A stretch of 64,000 nucleotides of DNA from Flavobacteriales bacterium (GCA_016788205.1 JAEUTA010000006.1:153203-217202); one strand, 5' to 3'. Counted from the stretch's first letter, positions 35,153 to 44,425 are shown. Notes: generated by a model not told the origin, from the letters alone. A program made the numbers and translations.

Positions 35153-36550
35153 ATGAAACACTTTACCCTTGGCGCCCTCCTGTTGTTGGCCGGTGCCGCG
35201 AACGCACAGGTGTTCGAGAGCGATCTCGAGGCCTGGACCGAAGGCACACCCGATGACTTCATGGGTGTGAAGACCTCCATCCTGCCCGAGAACGTGATCC
35301 AGGTGACCGAGAACGCCCATGGCGGCTCGTTCGCGGTGCAGCTGATCAACACCGCTACGGTGAACAGCGATCACAAGCGCTTCACTACGCAACCGCTCTC
35401 CGTTACCGCTGGCCAGACCTACGATGTGACCGCCTGGGCACGTGGTACGGGCGAAGTGCGTTTCGGCATGTTCGATGAGCGCGCAGGCAACGGTTACTCC
35501 AGCTACTCCGCCTTCACGGTGGTGAACAGTACGGAGTGGCAGCAGATCACGTTCTCGGTACAAGCGGCGAACACAACCGAGGTGGCCGAGTTCATCTTCT
35601 CCGTGGTACGCACTGTGGAACCCGCTCACCTGATCCTTGATGATGTGAACATCAGCGCGGGCGTGGTCATCCCTCCTACGGATGCTACGATCTCCGAGAT
35701 CCAGACCACGATCGCACCCGATGGCGCCTCCCCCTTGGTGGGCACGAACGTGCGTACGCAGGGCATCATCACCGGCATCGTGACCAACAGCAGCGGTGCT
35801 GGTACCAGCTTCTTCATCCAGGATGGCGCGGGAGCGTTCAGCGGCGTGTACGTGTTCGGTTCCCCCGGAACCGCTGTGGTCGGTGACGAGGTCTCCGTTG
35901 TAGCTACGGTAACGGAATATGGCGGACCCATCTCCGCCCCCTGGCCACAGACCTACACAGAACTCACGAACATCATCGAAGTAACCGTGCTTTCTTCCGG
36001 CAACGCTGCTCCTGCGGCGGAAACGCTGACCGCTGGCGACTGGTCCGCTGAGGCTTGGGAGGCTGTGCTGGTGAAGGTGATGAACGTACAGTGCACCAAC
36101 CTGCCCACGGCCGAGAACTTCATGGAGTGGAACGCCTCCAACTGGCAGGGCAACGTGCTGGTGAACGACCTGTTGTACGCCTACACGCCCACCGTTGGTA
36201 CCGCGTATTCGGTGACCGGCATCGTGGACTACGCCTTCAGCGCCTGGAAATTGGAGCCCCGTGCGGAGAGCGACATCGAACTGGGCGTCGTTGGCATCAA
36301 CGAGCTGAACAATACCAGCATCGTACTGTTCCCCAACCCGGCTGCTGCAACGGTAACGTTGGACCTCTCGGATCTCAGCGGCCGCACGGAATACACGCTG
36401 CATGATGCCCACGGGCGCATGGTGATGGCCGATGTGGCCACCGCCGTTCGCACTACGCTCGATGTCAGCGGCCTCACGAACGGCCTGTACGTGGTAACGC
36501 TGCGCAACAACGGAGCTACCACGAGCACCCGCCTCGCCGTACAGCACTAA
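35153..36550 (+). CDS. T9SS type A cargo protein with OB-fold (nuclease-type) module
   Basis: 465 residues from ATG 35153 (MKHFTLGALLLLAGAANAQ); in-frame ATGs upstream lack a signal peptide. Residues ~20-165 form a jelly-roll module resembling carbohydrate-binding domains. Residues ~175-375 (TISEIQTT, GTNVRTQGIITGIVT, FFIQDGAGAFSGVYVF, VGDEVSVVATVTEYGG) match the OB-fold that precedes the EEP domain in ExeM-type extracellular nucleases, but the catalytic domain is absent. The C-terminus is a type A sorting domain (VLFPNPAAATVTLDL, GLTNGLYVVTL). It is followed by a strong terminator, so the receptor-lipoprotein-cargo genes form one transcript. Confidence 0.8.
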   Translation: MKHFTLGALLLLAGAANAQVFESDLEAWTEGTPDDFMGVKTSILPENVIQVTENAHGGSFAVQLINTATVNSDHKRFTTQPLSVTAGQTYDVTAWARGTGEVRFGMFDERAGNGYSSYSAFTVVNSTEWQQITFSVQAANTTEVAEFIFSVVRTVEPAHLILDDVNISAGVVIPPTDATISEIQTTIAPDGASPLVGTNVRTQGIITGIVTNSSGAGTSFFIQDGAGAFSGVYVFGSPGTAVVGDEVSVVATVTEYGGPISAPWPQTYTELTNIIEVTVLSSGNAAPAAETLTAGDWSAEAWEAVLVKVMNVQCTNLPTAENFMEWNASNWQGNVLVNDLLYAYTPTVGTAYSVTGIVDYAFSAWKLEPRAESDIELGVVGINELNNTSIVLFPNPAAATVTLDLSDLSGRTEYTLHDAHGRMVMADVATAVRTTLDVSGLTNGLYVVTLRNNGATTSTRLAVQH

Positions 36551-36564
36551 GAGCGATATGGCTG

Positions 36565-36608
36565 AAGCCCCGCGGTGATCCACGGATCATCGCGGGGCTT
36601 TCGCTTTC
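36565..36608 (+). terminator. rho-independent-type hairpin after the TonB receptor operon
   Basis: AAGCCCCGCGGTGATCC at 36565-36581 pairs with GGATCATCGCGGGGCTT at 36584-36600 (one G-T pair), followed by TTCGCTTT. The stem is ~15 bp after opening the loop. Confidence 0.85.
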
Positions 36609-36652
36609 AATACTTGCACCCTCTTCTGGTGGATGCCGGTACATCGCGCGAT

Positions 36653-36660
36653 TAGATTTG
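36653..36660 (+). promoter_or_regulatory. probable -7 box for second T9SS OB-fold protein
   Basis: TAGATTTG is an exact TAnnTTTG match ending 3 bases before the ATG at 36664. With the terminator just upstream it defines a new transcription unit, probably leaderless. Confidence 0.6.
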
Positions 36661-36663
36661 AGC

Positions 36664-38049
36664 ATGATCAAGGTCCGTAATGTCGTCCTCTCCGTTGTGT
36701 TGATCGGTACGTGTGCGCTGCGCTCCAGCGCGCAACAACTGTTGTTCAGTGGTTTCGAGACCTGGGTCGATGAGATGCCCGAAGGATTCTTCGGCACGCA
36801 CACCGACATGCCCGGCGACCGCATCTACCAGATCATCTTCACGCCCCGCAGCGGTGCGCGCGCATTGGGACTAGAACTGGGCGCCGAACCCGAAGCACGC
36901 ATCACCACCCTGCCACTGGAAGTGGAAGCCGGCGCGCTGTACGATCTACGGTTCTGGGTGCGTGGTCAGGGTCGTCTCCGCACGACGATCCATGATGGCC
37001 GCCCCGAGAATGACGGTTACGCTCCGCACAACAACACCATTGAAGTGAACTCGCCCGACGCCTACCAGCCGGTATTGCAGCGGATCCTGGCAACGAACAG
37101 TTCCACCTCGGCTGAATTCGTGATCGCCGTGGAAGGGACGAACGAAGGGGACCTGTTCATGATCGACGACCTGTACGTGACCGAAAGCACCTTGACCACG
37201 CCCCTGCCGGCCACCATCGCCGACATCCAGGAGACGACGACATTATCGGGCTACTCGCCGTTGGAATTCTCCTTTGTGCGCACGCAAGGCATCGTTACGG
37301 GCATCGGTGAATTCAGCTTCTTCATCCAGGATGCTCCCGGCGGTTGGAACGGCATCCAGGTACGTTCAGCACCACCCGCCACCCTGGCCGTCGGCGATTC
37401 CATCACGGTACTGGCCACGGTGGCCGAAGCCGGCGGCATCGATGAATTCTGGGAGCGTACGGTGACCCAGCTCATCGGCGTGGAGCTGCTGCAGGTGCAC
37501 GGCAGCGGACGTCCCCTACCGGAACCTGCTCCCATCACGGCCACCGAAGCGCGCCGCGAAGAATGGGAAGGTGTACGCGCCCATATCGCGGACCTGGAAT
37601 GCATGAACCTTCCCGAACCGCTCGTGGGCGAATGGACCGCCGCGAACTGGCTCGGGACCATCGTGGTGGACGACCTCCTTTACTCGACCTGGCCCACCGT
37701 GGGAGCCTTCTACTCCGTCACGGGTATCATCCACTATGCGGGTGAGCCGCAACTATTGCCCGTCGGACCATCCGATGTGGAAAATGGCGTGGGCATCATC
37801 GAACTAGGTGGTAGCCAGCTCCACGTATTCCCTGTACCGGCATACGACGTGGTCAACGTGCTGCACACGAGCAGCACTGCACCGCTCCGGTACGTGGTCA
37901 TGGACGCACAGGGCCGCGTGGTGCTACAGGGATCCTGGTCGAAAAACAGCAACGTGCTCGATGTGGCACAGCTGGCCAACGGCACATACATGCTCTGCGT
38001 GCAGGATGGTGCCAAGCGCCAGAGCAGGCGCCTGATCGTGCAGCACTGA
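36664..38049 (+). CDS. T9SS type A cargo protein, paralogue of the upstream gene
   Basis: 461 residues from ATG 36664 (a TTG two codons earlier lies in the promoter box). The layout repeats the previous gene: signal peptide ending SSAQQ, jelly-roll module (LLFSGFETWVDEMPEGFFG against VFESDLEAWTEGTPDDFMG), OB-fold nuclease-type module (IADIQETT, SFVRTQGIVTGIGEFSFFIQD, VGDSITVLATVAEAGG) and a type A sorting tail (LHVFPVPAYDVVNVLH, NGTYMLCVQDG). No catalytic domain. It has its own promoter, so the pair arose by duplication but is regulated separately. It ends 4 bases from the convergent EEP gene. Confidence 0.78.
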   Translation: MIKVRNVVLSVVLIGTCALRSSAQQLLFSGFETWVDEMPEGFFGTHTDMPGDRIYQIIFTPRSGARALGLELGAEPEARITTLPLEVEAGALYDLRFWVRGQGRLRTTIHDGRPENDGYAPHNNTIEVNSPDAYQPVLQRILATNSSTSAEFVIAVEGTNEGDLFMIDDLYVTESTLTTPLPATIADIQETTTLSGYSPLEFSFVRTQGIVTGIGEFSFFIQDAPGGWNGIQVRSAPPATLAVGDSITVLATVAEAGGIDEFWERTVTQLIGVELLQVHGSGRPLPEPAPITATEARREEWEGVRAHIADLECMNLPEPLVGEWTAANWLGTIVVDDLLYSTWPTVGAFYSVTGIIHYAGEPQLLPVGPSDVENGVGIIELGGSQLHVFPVPAYDVVNVLHTSSTAPLRYVVMDAQGRVVLQGSWSKNSNVLDVAQLANGTYMLCVQDGAKRQSRRLIVQH

Positions 38050-38053
38050 AGCG

Positions 38054-39094
38054 CTACTTCACTTCCTTCACGAGGATCACGAACACGGGGAAGTGATCGC
38101 TGAAGCCGTCCTGGTAGGTATCGCCCACGTAGGTGCGGAACGGATAACCGGCGAAGTTGCCTTCGGTCTGTCGTAGGTAGCCTTCGTTGAAGATGCGGAC
38201 GCCGTAATACTTGTAGCTCCCGCCTTCACCGGTCACCAGTGCCGGCGACATCACGATCTGGTCGAAGAGGTTCCATGAATCGCGCCAGGCCAGTGTGCCG
38301 ATGCCCTTTTGGTAAGGTTCGTACATGGCGTTGTAGAAGACACCGTTCACCGCTTTCGACTTATCGCCGGTGGCGTTCACGAACCGTGCAACGCTCACGT
38401 TCACGGGATCATCGTTGAGGTCGCCCATGAGCATGATGCGGGCGTTGCTGTTGATGGCGAGCAGCGAGTCGATGATGTGTCTTCCGAGCTCCGCAGCGGC
38501 CTTCCGGTTGGGTTCCGAGCGCTTCTCGCCACCACGCCGCGAGGGCCAGTGGCAAACGATCACATGCGTGGTATCCCCATCGAGCACACCGCTCACGAGC
38601 AACTGGTTCCTCGTGCGGAACGACGTGTCCACCATCGCCAGCTTGTAGGACTTGTGCGCGTACACCCGGTACAGTTCGGGATCGTACACCAAGGCCACAT
38701 CCACACCACGACGGTCCGGCGAATCCTCATGCACCACTTGGTACTTGCGGTCGCGCAACGCGACCGTAGCCACGAGATCCTCCACCACGCTCCTGTTCTC
38801 CACTTCGCAGAGACCTAGGATGGCAAGGCCGTGCGGGTGAAGGTCCTTTCCCATCTCCGCGATCACGCGGGCATTCTGGTCCAGCTTGCGCCAGTACCGC
38901 GGACCGTTCCATTGCTTCTTGCCATCGGGTAGGAACTCCGAGTCATCCGTATCGGGCGAATCGATGGTGTCATACAGGTTCTCGATGTTGTAGAAACCGA
39001 CCAGCGCGGGGACGTATTGCTTCTTGGCTTCCTGCGCAAAGGCGGGCACCAGCAGAGAACAACCGAGGAGCAGAAGAACGGAACGCATGTTCAT
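38054..39094 (-). CDS. secreted endonuclease/exonuclease/phosphatase (EEP) family enzyme
   Basis: 346 residues from ATG 39094 (next in-frame ATG 39088); an upstream ATG at 39142 would lie upstream of the promoter box. The signal peptide ends VPAFAQ. EEP motifs in order are FYNIENLYD (metal-binding Asn), LCEVENR (catalytic Glu), CHWPSRRGGE (His), LMGDLNDDP (Asp/Asn) and FSDHFPV (Asp-His pair). The full catalytic set is present, so it should hydrolyse phosphodiesters, plausibly DNA or RNA, in the periplasm or outside. It has no T9SS tail. It sits beside two T9SS proteins carrying the OB-fold that usually precedes this domain. Confidence 0.9.
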   Translation of the reverse strand: MNMRSVLLLLGCSLLVPAFAQEAKKQYVPALVGFYNIENLYDTIDSPDTDDSEFLPDGKKQWNGPRYWRKLDQNARVIAEMGKDLHPHGLAILGLCEVENRSVVEDLVATVALRDRKYQVVHEDSPDRRGVDVALVYDPELYRVYAHKSYKLAMVDTSFRTRNQLLVSGVLDGDTTHVIVCHWPSRRGGEKRSEPNRKAAAELGRHIIDSLLAINSNARIMLMGDLNDDPVNVSVARFVNATGDKSKAVNGVFYNAMYEPYQKGIGTLAWRDSWNLFDQIVMSPALVTGEGGSYKYYGVRIFNEGYLRQTEGNFAGYPFRTYVGDTYQDGFSDHFPVFVILVKEVK

Positions 39095-39122
39095 GGCGTT
39101 GATGCCGTGGGTGAAAAGGGAG

Positions 39123-39131
39123 CCGAAAGTA
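39123..39131 (-). promoter_or_regulatory. probable -7 box for EEP enzyme
   Basis: TACTTTCGG on the minus strand, 28 bases before ATG 39094. It lies just inside the alternative 39142 start, favouring the shorter product. Confidence 0.45.
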
Positions 39132-39223
39132 ACGCGAGGCATGTTGCCGGAAGGTTTCGCCGAGCCATTGCCAATTCTCGTGCCGTTCGTGGCTTGGAGG
39201 CAGCACGTAATGGCCAGCCCTTC

Positions 39224-39844
39224 CTATTCCGGGAAAACCAGCGGATGCCGGTCATTGTAGAGCCTCAGGAAGCGGAAGAGGACTTCGGTGCTATTCCGTT
39301 GCTTCCGCGTTAGGTTGCGGAACTCCTCGGACAGTACCGTATCGTGCACCAAAGCCTGGTCCATGCCCGACCCATTGAACGGCAGGTAGGCGCCGGTCTC
39401 CATATCCAGCAGCTGCTGCACCAGCACCGTGCGCGTGACCGTGCCGTAAGGGTAGCCGTACATGTAGGGGTTCCAGTCGCGGTAGGTCTCTTCCACCACC
39501 AGGTGGCACAGACTTCCCATCAGACCGATGCGGTAGAACCCGTTATTGGTACCGATGTAGACCACATCGTTCTGGCAGAAGCCCCAGATGGTGTTCAGGT
39601 CCACCGTGCACGCAGCACCAGAGTCCGGCTGCCACTGCAACTTCCCCGAAACGCGGCGTACGTCGCTCACTGGCAGTCCTTGTGCATCGCGCAGGCGCTC
39701 CAGCGGCACCGAGGGTGCGTTGTTCTTGAACGCGAGGAAGTCCGCGTAGATACCATCCCGCAGGTCCATGCCACCGAAATAGTCGCTCTGTGCGCGAAGT
39801 GCGGTGAAGGTGACCAACAGCGTTGCGAGGAACAGGGCCCTCAT
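39224..39844 (-). CDS. secreted protein of unknown function
   Basis: 206 residues from ATG 39844; the open frame continues upstream only as a shadow of the esterase gene. A signal peptide ([19 protein letters not shown]) is followed by FGGMDLRDGIYADFLAFKNN and a region with GYPYGTVTRTVLVQQLLDMETGAYLPFN. The pattern resembles a set of small exported Bacteroidota proteins of unknown role. The start overlaps the esterase stop by 4 bases, so it is translated in the same operon. Confidence 0.7.
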   Translation of the reverse strand: MRALFLATLLVTFTALRAQSDYFGGMDLRDGIYADFLAFKNNAPSVPLERLRDAQGLPVSDVRRVSGKLQWQPDSGAACTVDLNTIWGFCQNDVVYIGTNNGFYRIGLMGSLCHLVVEETYRDWNPYMYGYPYGTVTRTVLVQQLLDMETGAYLPFNGSGMDQALVHDTVLSEEFRNLTRKQRNSTEVLFRFLRLYNDRHPLVFPE

Positions 39845-40641
39845 GCGCCTTGTGCGCTTTCGCGGATCCATGCGATCACCTCGTCGGGGGCTTGTGCATG
39901 CACCCAATGGCCAGCGTACGGCACCGTTTCGATGCGGCTGTTCGGGAACTGCTCCTTGATCGCCGGGATGTCCTCCCGCACGATATAGTCGCTCTGGCCG
40001 CCACGGACGAAGAGCGTAGGCACCCGCACCGTCCCCGGACCGATCGCAGAGAGGATCGAAGACAACGCGCGATCCAGCAACGGCACGTTCACGCGCCAGG
40101 CCAATTCCTCGTCGGTCTTCCAATACACGTTCTTCATCAGGAACTGCACCACGCCGGGTTCCTTCACGAAGCGGGCCACATCCGCTTCCACCTGCTTGCG
40201 TGTGCGCCCCGGTGAGAGATCGGCCGTGCGCAATGCCTCCAGGATATGCGCCTGGTTGTTCGCATGCTCGCGCGGGCTGATGTCGATCACGATCAACTTC
40301 TTCAACAGTTCCGGCCACTGTTGGGCGAAGGACATCGCCGTTTTACCGCCCATGGAATGGCCCACCAGAACGATGTCGCGCAGACCGAGCTTGGTCACCA
40401 ACGCATGCACATCGGCGGCCATCAACGGGTAGGAGATCTCGTCCGTGTGCGGCGAGCGTCCATGATCCCGCAGGTCCACCAGCAGCACATCCAGCATCGG
40501 GGCGCCAAGTGCGGTGGGCTCTCCGAGCTCCTTGCCGATGCTTCCCCAGTTATCGCTCGTACCGAACAAGCCATGAAGGATCACCACCGGTGCAGCACCC
40601 TCCTGGCCCAGCCTTCTGAAGAACAGGTCCACCGTGTTCAT
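39841..40641 (-). CDS. alpha/beta-fold hydrolase (YbfF-type esterase)
   Basis: 266 residues. The nucleophile elbow GHSMGG puts Ser96 at the active site; [14 protein letters not shown] forms the oxyanion region, and the C-terminal histidine is in [11 protein letters not shown]. It resembles cytoplasmic short-chain acyl esterases such as YbfF. The substrate is unknown. It is coupled by 4-base overlaps to pdxJ upstream and the secreted protein downstream. Confidence 0.88.
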   Translation of the reverse strand: MNTVDLFFRRLGQEGAAPVVILHGLFGTSDNWGSIGKELGEPTALGAPMLDVLLVDLRDHGRSPHTDEISYPLMAADVHALVTKLGLRDIVLVGHSMGGKTAMSFAQQWPELLKKLIVIDISPREHANNQAHILEALRTADLSPGRTRKQVEADVARFVKEPGVVQFLMKNVYWKTDEELAWRVNVPLLDRALSSILSAIGPGTVRVPTLFVRGGQSDYIVREDIPAIKEQFPNSRIETVPYAGHWVHAQAPDEVIAWIRESAQGA

Positions 40642-41351
40642 CGCAATTCGCGCAAGTAGAGTTGAACGGTGTTCTCCAGTCCGAAGGTGAGCGCATCGCA
40701 GATCAGCGCATGCCCGATGGACACTTCCAGCAGGCCAGGGACGTTGGCCTTGAAATACGCCAGGTTCGTGCGATCCAGATCGTGTCCGGCGTTCAACCCC
40801 AGACCCATTGCTGATGCCCGTTCTGCAGCACCGGTGAAGGGCGCCACGGCAGCCGCACGGTCAAGCCGATAGTTCGCCGCGTAGGGTTCGGTGTACAGCT
40901 CGATGCGGTCCGTTCCTGTGTCGGCCGCATGACCGATCTGTTCGCGATCGGTGCCCATGAAGATGGATGTGCGGATACCCGCACCCGTGAACCGGGCGAT
41001 GACCTCTTTCAAGAAGGTCTTGTTGGCACGTGCATCCCAGCCGGCATTGCTGGTGAGCACCCCTGGAGGATCCGGCACCAGTGTGACCTGTCCGGGCTTC
41101 ACCGCCAGCACCAGTGTGACGAAGTCATCGCTGGGATAGCCTTCGATATTGAACTCCGTAGTGAGCACCGGCCGCAAAGCAAGCACATCGCTGCGCCGGA
41201 TATGCCGCTCATCCGGCCGTGGATGAACGGTGATGCCTTGCGCCCCGAACCGCTCGATGTCCAGCGCCATGCGCACGACATCGGGGTTGTCGCCACCGCG
41301 CGCATTGCGCAAGGTGGCGAGCTTGTTGATGTTGACACTGAGCCGCGTCAT
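40638..41351 (-). CDS. pdxJ: pyridoxine 5'-phosphate synthase
   Basis: 237 residues from ATG 41351 ([20 protein letters not shown], the standard PdxJ N-terminus; an ATG three codons upstream is possible). Other landmarks are [13 protein letters not shown] and [14 protein letters not shown]. The enzyme condenses 1-deoxyxylulose 5-phosphate with aminoacetone phosphate to make pyridoxine 5'-phosphate in the DXP-dependent vitamin B6 route. It leads a minus-strand operon divergent from the envelope block. Confidence 0.95.
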   Translation of the reverse strand: MTRLSVNINKLATLRNARGGDNPDVVRMALDIERFGAQGITVHPRPDERHIRRSDVLALRPVLTTEFNIEGYPSDDFVTLVLAVKPGQVTLVPDPPGVLTSNAGWDARANKTFLKEVIARFTGAGIRTSIFMGTDREQIGHAADTGTDRIELYTEPYAANYRLDRAAAVAPFTGAAERASAMGLGLNAGHDLDRTNLAYFKANVPGLLEVSIGHALICDALTFGLENTVQLYLRELR

Positions 41352-41361
41352 CCGGTTCACT

Positions 41362-41370
41362 TACTTTGTT
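41362..41370 (+). promoter_or_regulatory. possible -7 box for the CBS-nadK-envelope block
   Basis: TACTTTGTT, 59 bases before the CBS protein ATG. It faces the minus-strand TACTTTTGG at 41389-41397 upstream of pdxJ, so two divergent promoters overlap here. Confidence 0.4.
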
Positions 41371-41388
41371 CCACCCCGCGAAGGGCGC

Positions 41389-41397
41389 CCAAAAGTA
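41389..41397 (-). promoter_or_regulatory. probable -7 box for pdxJ operon
   Basis: TACTTTTGG on the minus strand, 37 bases before the pdxJ ATG at 41351. Confidence 0.45.
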
Positions 41398-41429
41398 AGG
41401 GCCTCGCGAACGGGATCGCAGAGCCGCAC

Positions 41430-42092
41430 ATGCACGCCATCGACCTGATCACGCAGGACATACCGCCGCTGAAGCCGCAGGATGACGTGAGCCGCGCGTT
41501 GGACTGGCTCGAAGAGTTCAAAGTGAGCCACCTGCCCGTGGTGAGCGAAGGCCGCCTGGTGGGCATGGTGCGCGACCAGGACCTCATCGACCGAGGCGAC
41601 CCGCGCGGCACGGTGAACGGGGTGATGGAAAAGGTCGAAGTCCCCTTCATCCGCGGCAACCAGCATATCTACGACGTGATGAAGCTCTTCAGCGAACGTG
41701 GCCTCACCGTGGTTCCCGTGCTGGATGAGATGGGCGTCTACCTGGGCTCCATCACCGAGCATGAAGCGTTGAAACGCCTCTCGGAAGTGGTGAACATACA
41801 CGAGCCGGGAAGCATCGTGGTGCTGGAGATGAACGAAGTGGACTACAGCCTGCACCAGATCGCCCGCATCGTGGAGAGCAATGATGCGAAGGTGCTGAGC
41901 GTTTACAGCCACACGCTCCCGGACAGCAACCGATTGGAGGTCACCCTGAAGATCAACCGCGCGGACATCAGCGACATCCTGCAGAGTTTCGAGCGTTACG
42001 AGATCCAGGTGAAGACCACCTACCAGGGATCGCGCTTCCACGACGATCTGCGGGGACGCTACGACGAGCTGATGCGCTTCATCAACTTGTGA
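41430..42092 (+). CDS. two-CBS-domain protein with ACT-like tail
   Basis: 220 residues from ATG 41430; the long upstream frame is a shadow of pdxJ. Two CBS repeats (VSRALDWLEEFKVSHLPVV at ~18-36, MKLFSERGLTVVPVLDEMG at ~85-103) form one adenosine-nucleotide-binding module. The last ~85 residues (SIVVLEMNEVDYSLHQIARIV, EVTLKINRADISDI) look like an ACT-type beta-alpha-beta domain. It is probably a nucleotide-sensing regulator. In Bacteroidota such a gene is commonly found just upstream of nadK, as here. Confidence 0.82.
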   Translation: MHAIDLITQDIPPLKPQDDVSRALDWLEEFKVSHLPVVSEGRLVGMVRDQDLIDRGDPRGTVNGVMEKVEVPFIRGNQHIYDVMKLFSERGLTVVPVLDEMGVYLGSITEHEALKRLSEVVNIHEPGSIVVLEMNEVDYSLHQIARIVESNDAKVLSVYSHTLPDSNRLEVTLKINRADISDILQSFERYEIQVKTTYQGSRFHDDLRGRYDELMRFINL

Positions 42093-42101
42093 GTGGCGGA
42101 C

Positions 42102-43508
42102 ATGTTCCGCGTGTCGCTCTCACTGCTGGCAACCTGCTCTCTTCTGGTATGGAACGGGGCCGCGGCACAAGGCACGACCGGCCCGGCACCCGCAGTGAAG
42201 GTCTACGGCATCACCCTCAGCGGCAACACCACCACCAAAGACCGCATCATCCTGCGCGAACTGGTGATCAAGGAAGGTGATTCCCTGCCGAGCGCGGCGT
42301 TGTACGAACGTATGGAACGCAGCCGGCAGAACCTGATGAACACGGGGCTCTTCAACACCGTGACGGTGATGCCGCTCTACCTCGACCAGCGTTCGGTGAT
42401 GGTGGAGGTCACCGTGAACGAACGGTGGTACATCTGGCCCGCCATCATCTTCGATCTCGCCGATCCCAACTTCAACACCTGGTGGCTCACCAAGGATTTC
42501 GACCGTGTGAACTACGGACTGTACCTCTACAAGTACAACATGCGTGGCCGCAACGAGACGGCCTACATCAAGGCGCAGTTCGGCTACACCAAGCAGTTCG
42601 CCTTCCGGTACAAAGTGCCCAACCTGGACGCACGCCAGCGATGGGGAGTAAGCGTGGGTGGCAGCTTCGATGAACAAGCTGAGGTCACGGCAGGCACCGC
42701 CGATAACGTGCGCATCCTCCTGCGCGATCGCGACGGCAGCAACCGTGAACGGTGGAAGGCCGATGTGGAGGCCACCTTGAGGCGCACGCACGACATCCGT
42801 CACAGCTGGCGGCTCAGCTTCACGCAAGCCGATGTGCGAGATACGGTGACGCGAACGGCCATCGACTACTTCGACGGACCCAGCACGCACACGCGGTACC
42901 TCACCTTGGGCTACAGCTTCGTACGCGACCGACGGGATTCCCGCGCCTTCACCCGCGCGGGGCAATACCAGGAGGTGAAGCTGGACCGCTACGGGCTGGG
43001 ACTGTTGGACCGCTCAGCGCCGGACATCACAACGGCGTATGCCACCACCAAACATTGGTTCCAGCTGAAGCCGAAGTGGACCCTCGGCCTTTCGGCGCGC
43101 GGCAAATACACCTTCGGCACGCCACCCTACTACGTGCAGGAGGGCCTTGGGTACGGCCATTTCGTTCGGGGGTATGAGTATTACGTCATCGACGGTGAGC
43201 ACTTCGCGCTGGGCAAGGCCAACCTCATCTTCCAACTGGTGAAGCCTCGCACCTACCGCATGGAAGGTGTGCCGTTGGAAGCCTTCCGCACCTTGTACAT
43301 CGCCATCTACCTCAACCTCTACAGCGACCTCGGCCGCGTATGGGACAGCCGGTACGCGAGCATGAACCCGCTGAGCGACCACTGGATCAACGGCAACGGG
43401 CTGGGCTTGGACCTGGTCACCAGCTACGATCAGGTGCTGCGCGCGGAATACTCCATCAATGCCCTGGGCGAGCATGGTTTCTTCCTACATTTCACTCAAC
43501 CCTTTTAG
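42102..43508 (+). CDS. Omp85-superfamily-like outer-membrane protein with one POTRA domain
   Basis: 468 residues from ATG 42102; a GTG at 42093 is possible but the ATG starts a cleaner signal peptide (ending AAAQG). Residues ~25-105 form one POTRA domain (ITLSGNTTTKDRIILRELVIKEGD, RQNLMNTGLFNTV). A ~350-residue barrel follows, ending in FTQPF. This is shorter than BamA (850 residues here, five POTRAs) and resembles single-POTRA relatives of TamA or surface-lipoprotein exporters. The operon neighbours are the CBS protein and nadK. The passenger is unknown. Confidence 0.78.
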   Translation: MFRVSLSLLATCSLLVWNGAAAQGTTGPAPAVKVYGITLSGNTTTKDRIILRELVIKEGDSLPSAALYERMERSRQNLMNTGLFNTVTVMPLYLDQRSVMVEVTVNERWYIWPAIIFDLADPNFNTWWLTKDFDRVNYGLYLYKYNMRGRNETAYIKAQFGYTKQFAFRYKVPNLDARQRWGVSVGGSFDEQAEVTAGTADNVRILLRDRDGSNRERWKADVEATLRRTHDIRHSWRLSFTQADVRDTVTRTAIDYFDGPSTHTRYLTLGYSFVRDRRDSRAFTRAGQYQEVKLDRYGLGLLDRSAPDITTAYATTKHWFQLKPKWTLGLSARGKYTFGTPPYYVQEGLGYGHFVRGYEYYVIDGEHFALGKANLIFQLVKPRTYRMEGVPLEAFRTLYIAIYLNLYSDLGRVWDSRYASMNPLSDHWINGNGLGLDLVTSYDQVLRAEYSINALGEHGFFLHFTQPF

Positions 43509-43511
43509 GCG

Positions 43512-44402
43512 ATGCGTATCGGTGTGAGCGGTCGTGCGATGGATGCTGGCAACACCCCGATGGTGCTCAGCACCATCGACCGGATGAAGGCCCATGGACT
43601 GGAACCGTCGCTCACCAGCAGCCTGGCCGCCTGGTTGCAGGAGCTGGGACATGCGATGCCATGCCCGGTACTTCCGGACACCGAGCTCGCGCGGCACGAC
43701 CTGGACCTCTGCATCAGCCTTGGTGGCGATGGCACCCTGCTCGATACCGTCGCGCTCGTTGGCCGGTCGGAGATACCGGTGCTCGGCATCAACCTGGGCC
43801 GGCTGGGGTTCCTCTCCAACGTACGGTCGGACACCGTGGACCTCGCCCTGGCCGCCATCAAGAACGGACGTTACATGCTGCAGGACCGGTCGCTCGTGGA
43901 AGTGACCGACCACCAGGAGCTGCTGGGCGACCGGAACTTCGCGTTGAACGAGGTGAGCATCCACAAGCGTGACAGTGCCAGCATGATCGCCGTGCACGTG
44001 CATTTGGGCAGCGATTACCTGAACACGTACTGGGCCGATGGCCTCATCATCGCCACGCCCACGGGGTCCACGGCATACTCCCTCAGCTGCGGCGGTCCGG
44101 TGCTCTACCCCACCAGCGACGCACTGGTCATCAACCCCATCTGTCCGCACAACCTGAACGTGCGGCCCTTCGTGGTGCCGGACCATTACACCATCACCCT
44201 CAAGCTGGAGGCGCGCTCGGACCGGTGCCTGATGAACCTTGATTCGCGCAGTGCCGCCATCGACGGGCAAAGCCGGATCACCATACGCCGGGCCCGTTTC
44301 GCGGTGAAAATGGTGCAGCTGGAGAGCAGCGACTTCCTGGACACCTTGCGCAACAAGCTGAGCTGGGGGTTGGACGTGCGCTCCGGCCCTTCGAAGGCCT
44401 GA
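43512..44402 (+). CDS. nadK: NAD kinase
   Basis: 296 residues. Motifs: GGDGT at 71-75 (ATP/polyphosphate site), LNEVSIHK (NE motif), DGLIIATPTGSTAYSLSCGGP (substrate loop). It phosphorylates NAD to NADP in the cytoplasm. Three bases separate it from the upstream Omp85-like gene. The order cbs-omp85-nadK-porG-uppS-bamA-ompH-murI is a conserved Bacteroidota cluster. Confidence 0.96.
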   Translation: MRIGVSGRAMDAGNTPMVLSTIDRMKAHGLEPSLTSSLAAWLQELGHAMPCPVLPDTELARHDLDLCISLGGDGTLLDTVALVGRSEIPVLGINLGRLGFLSNVRSDTVDLALAAIKNGRYMLQDRSLVEVTDHQELLGDRNFALNEVSIHKRDSASMIAVHVHLGSDYLNTYWADGLIIATPTGSTAYSLSCGGPVLYPTSDALVINPICPHNLNVRPFVVPDHYTITLKLEARSDRCLMNLDSRSAAIDGQSRITIRRARFAVKMVQLESSDFLDTLRNKLSWGLDVRSGPSKA

Positions 44403-44403
44403 T

Positions 44404-44412
44404 TACTTTCGC
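44404..44412 (+). promoter_or_regulatory. probable internal -7 box before porG
   Basis: TACTTTCGC, immediately after the nadK stop and 13 bases before ATG 44426. It would allow porG-uppS-bamA expression apart from nadK. Confidence 0.5.
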
Positions 44413-44425
44413 GCCGGTCGCGGCC

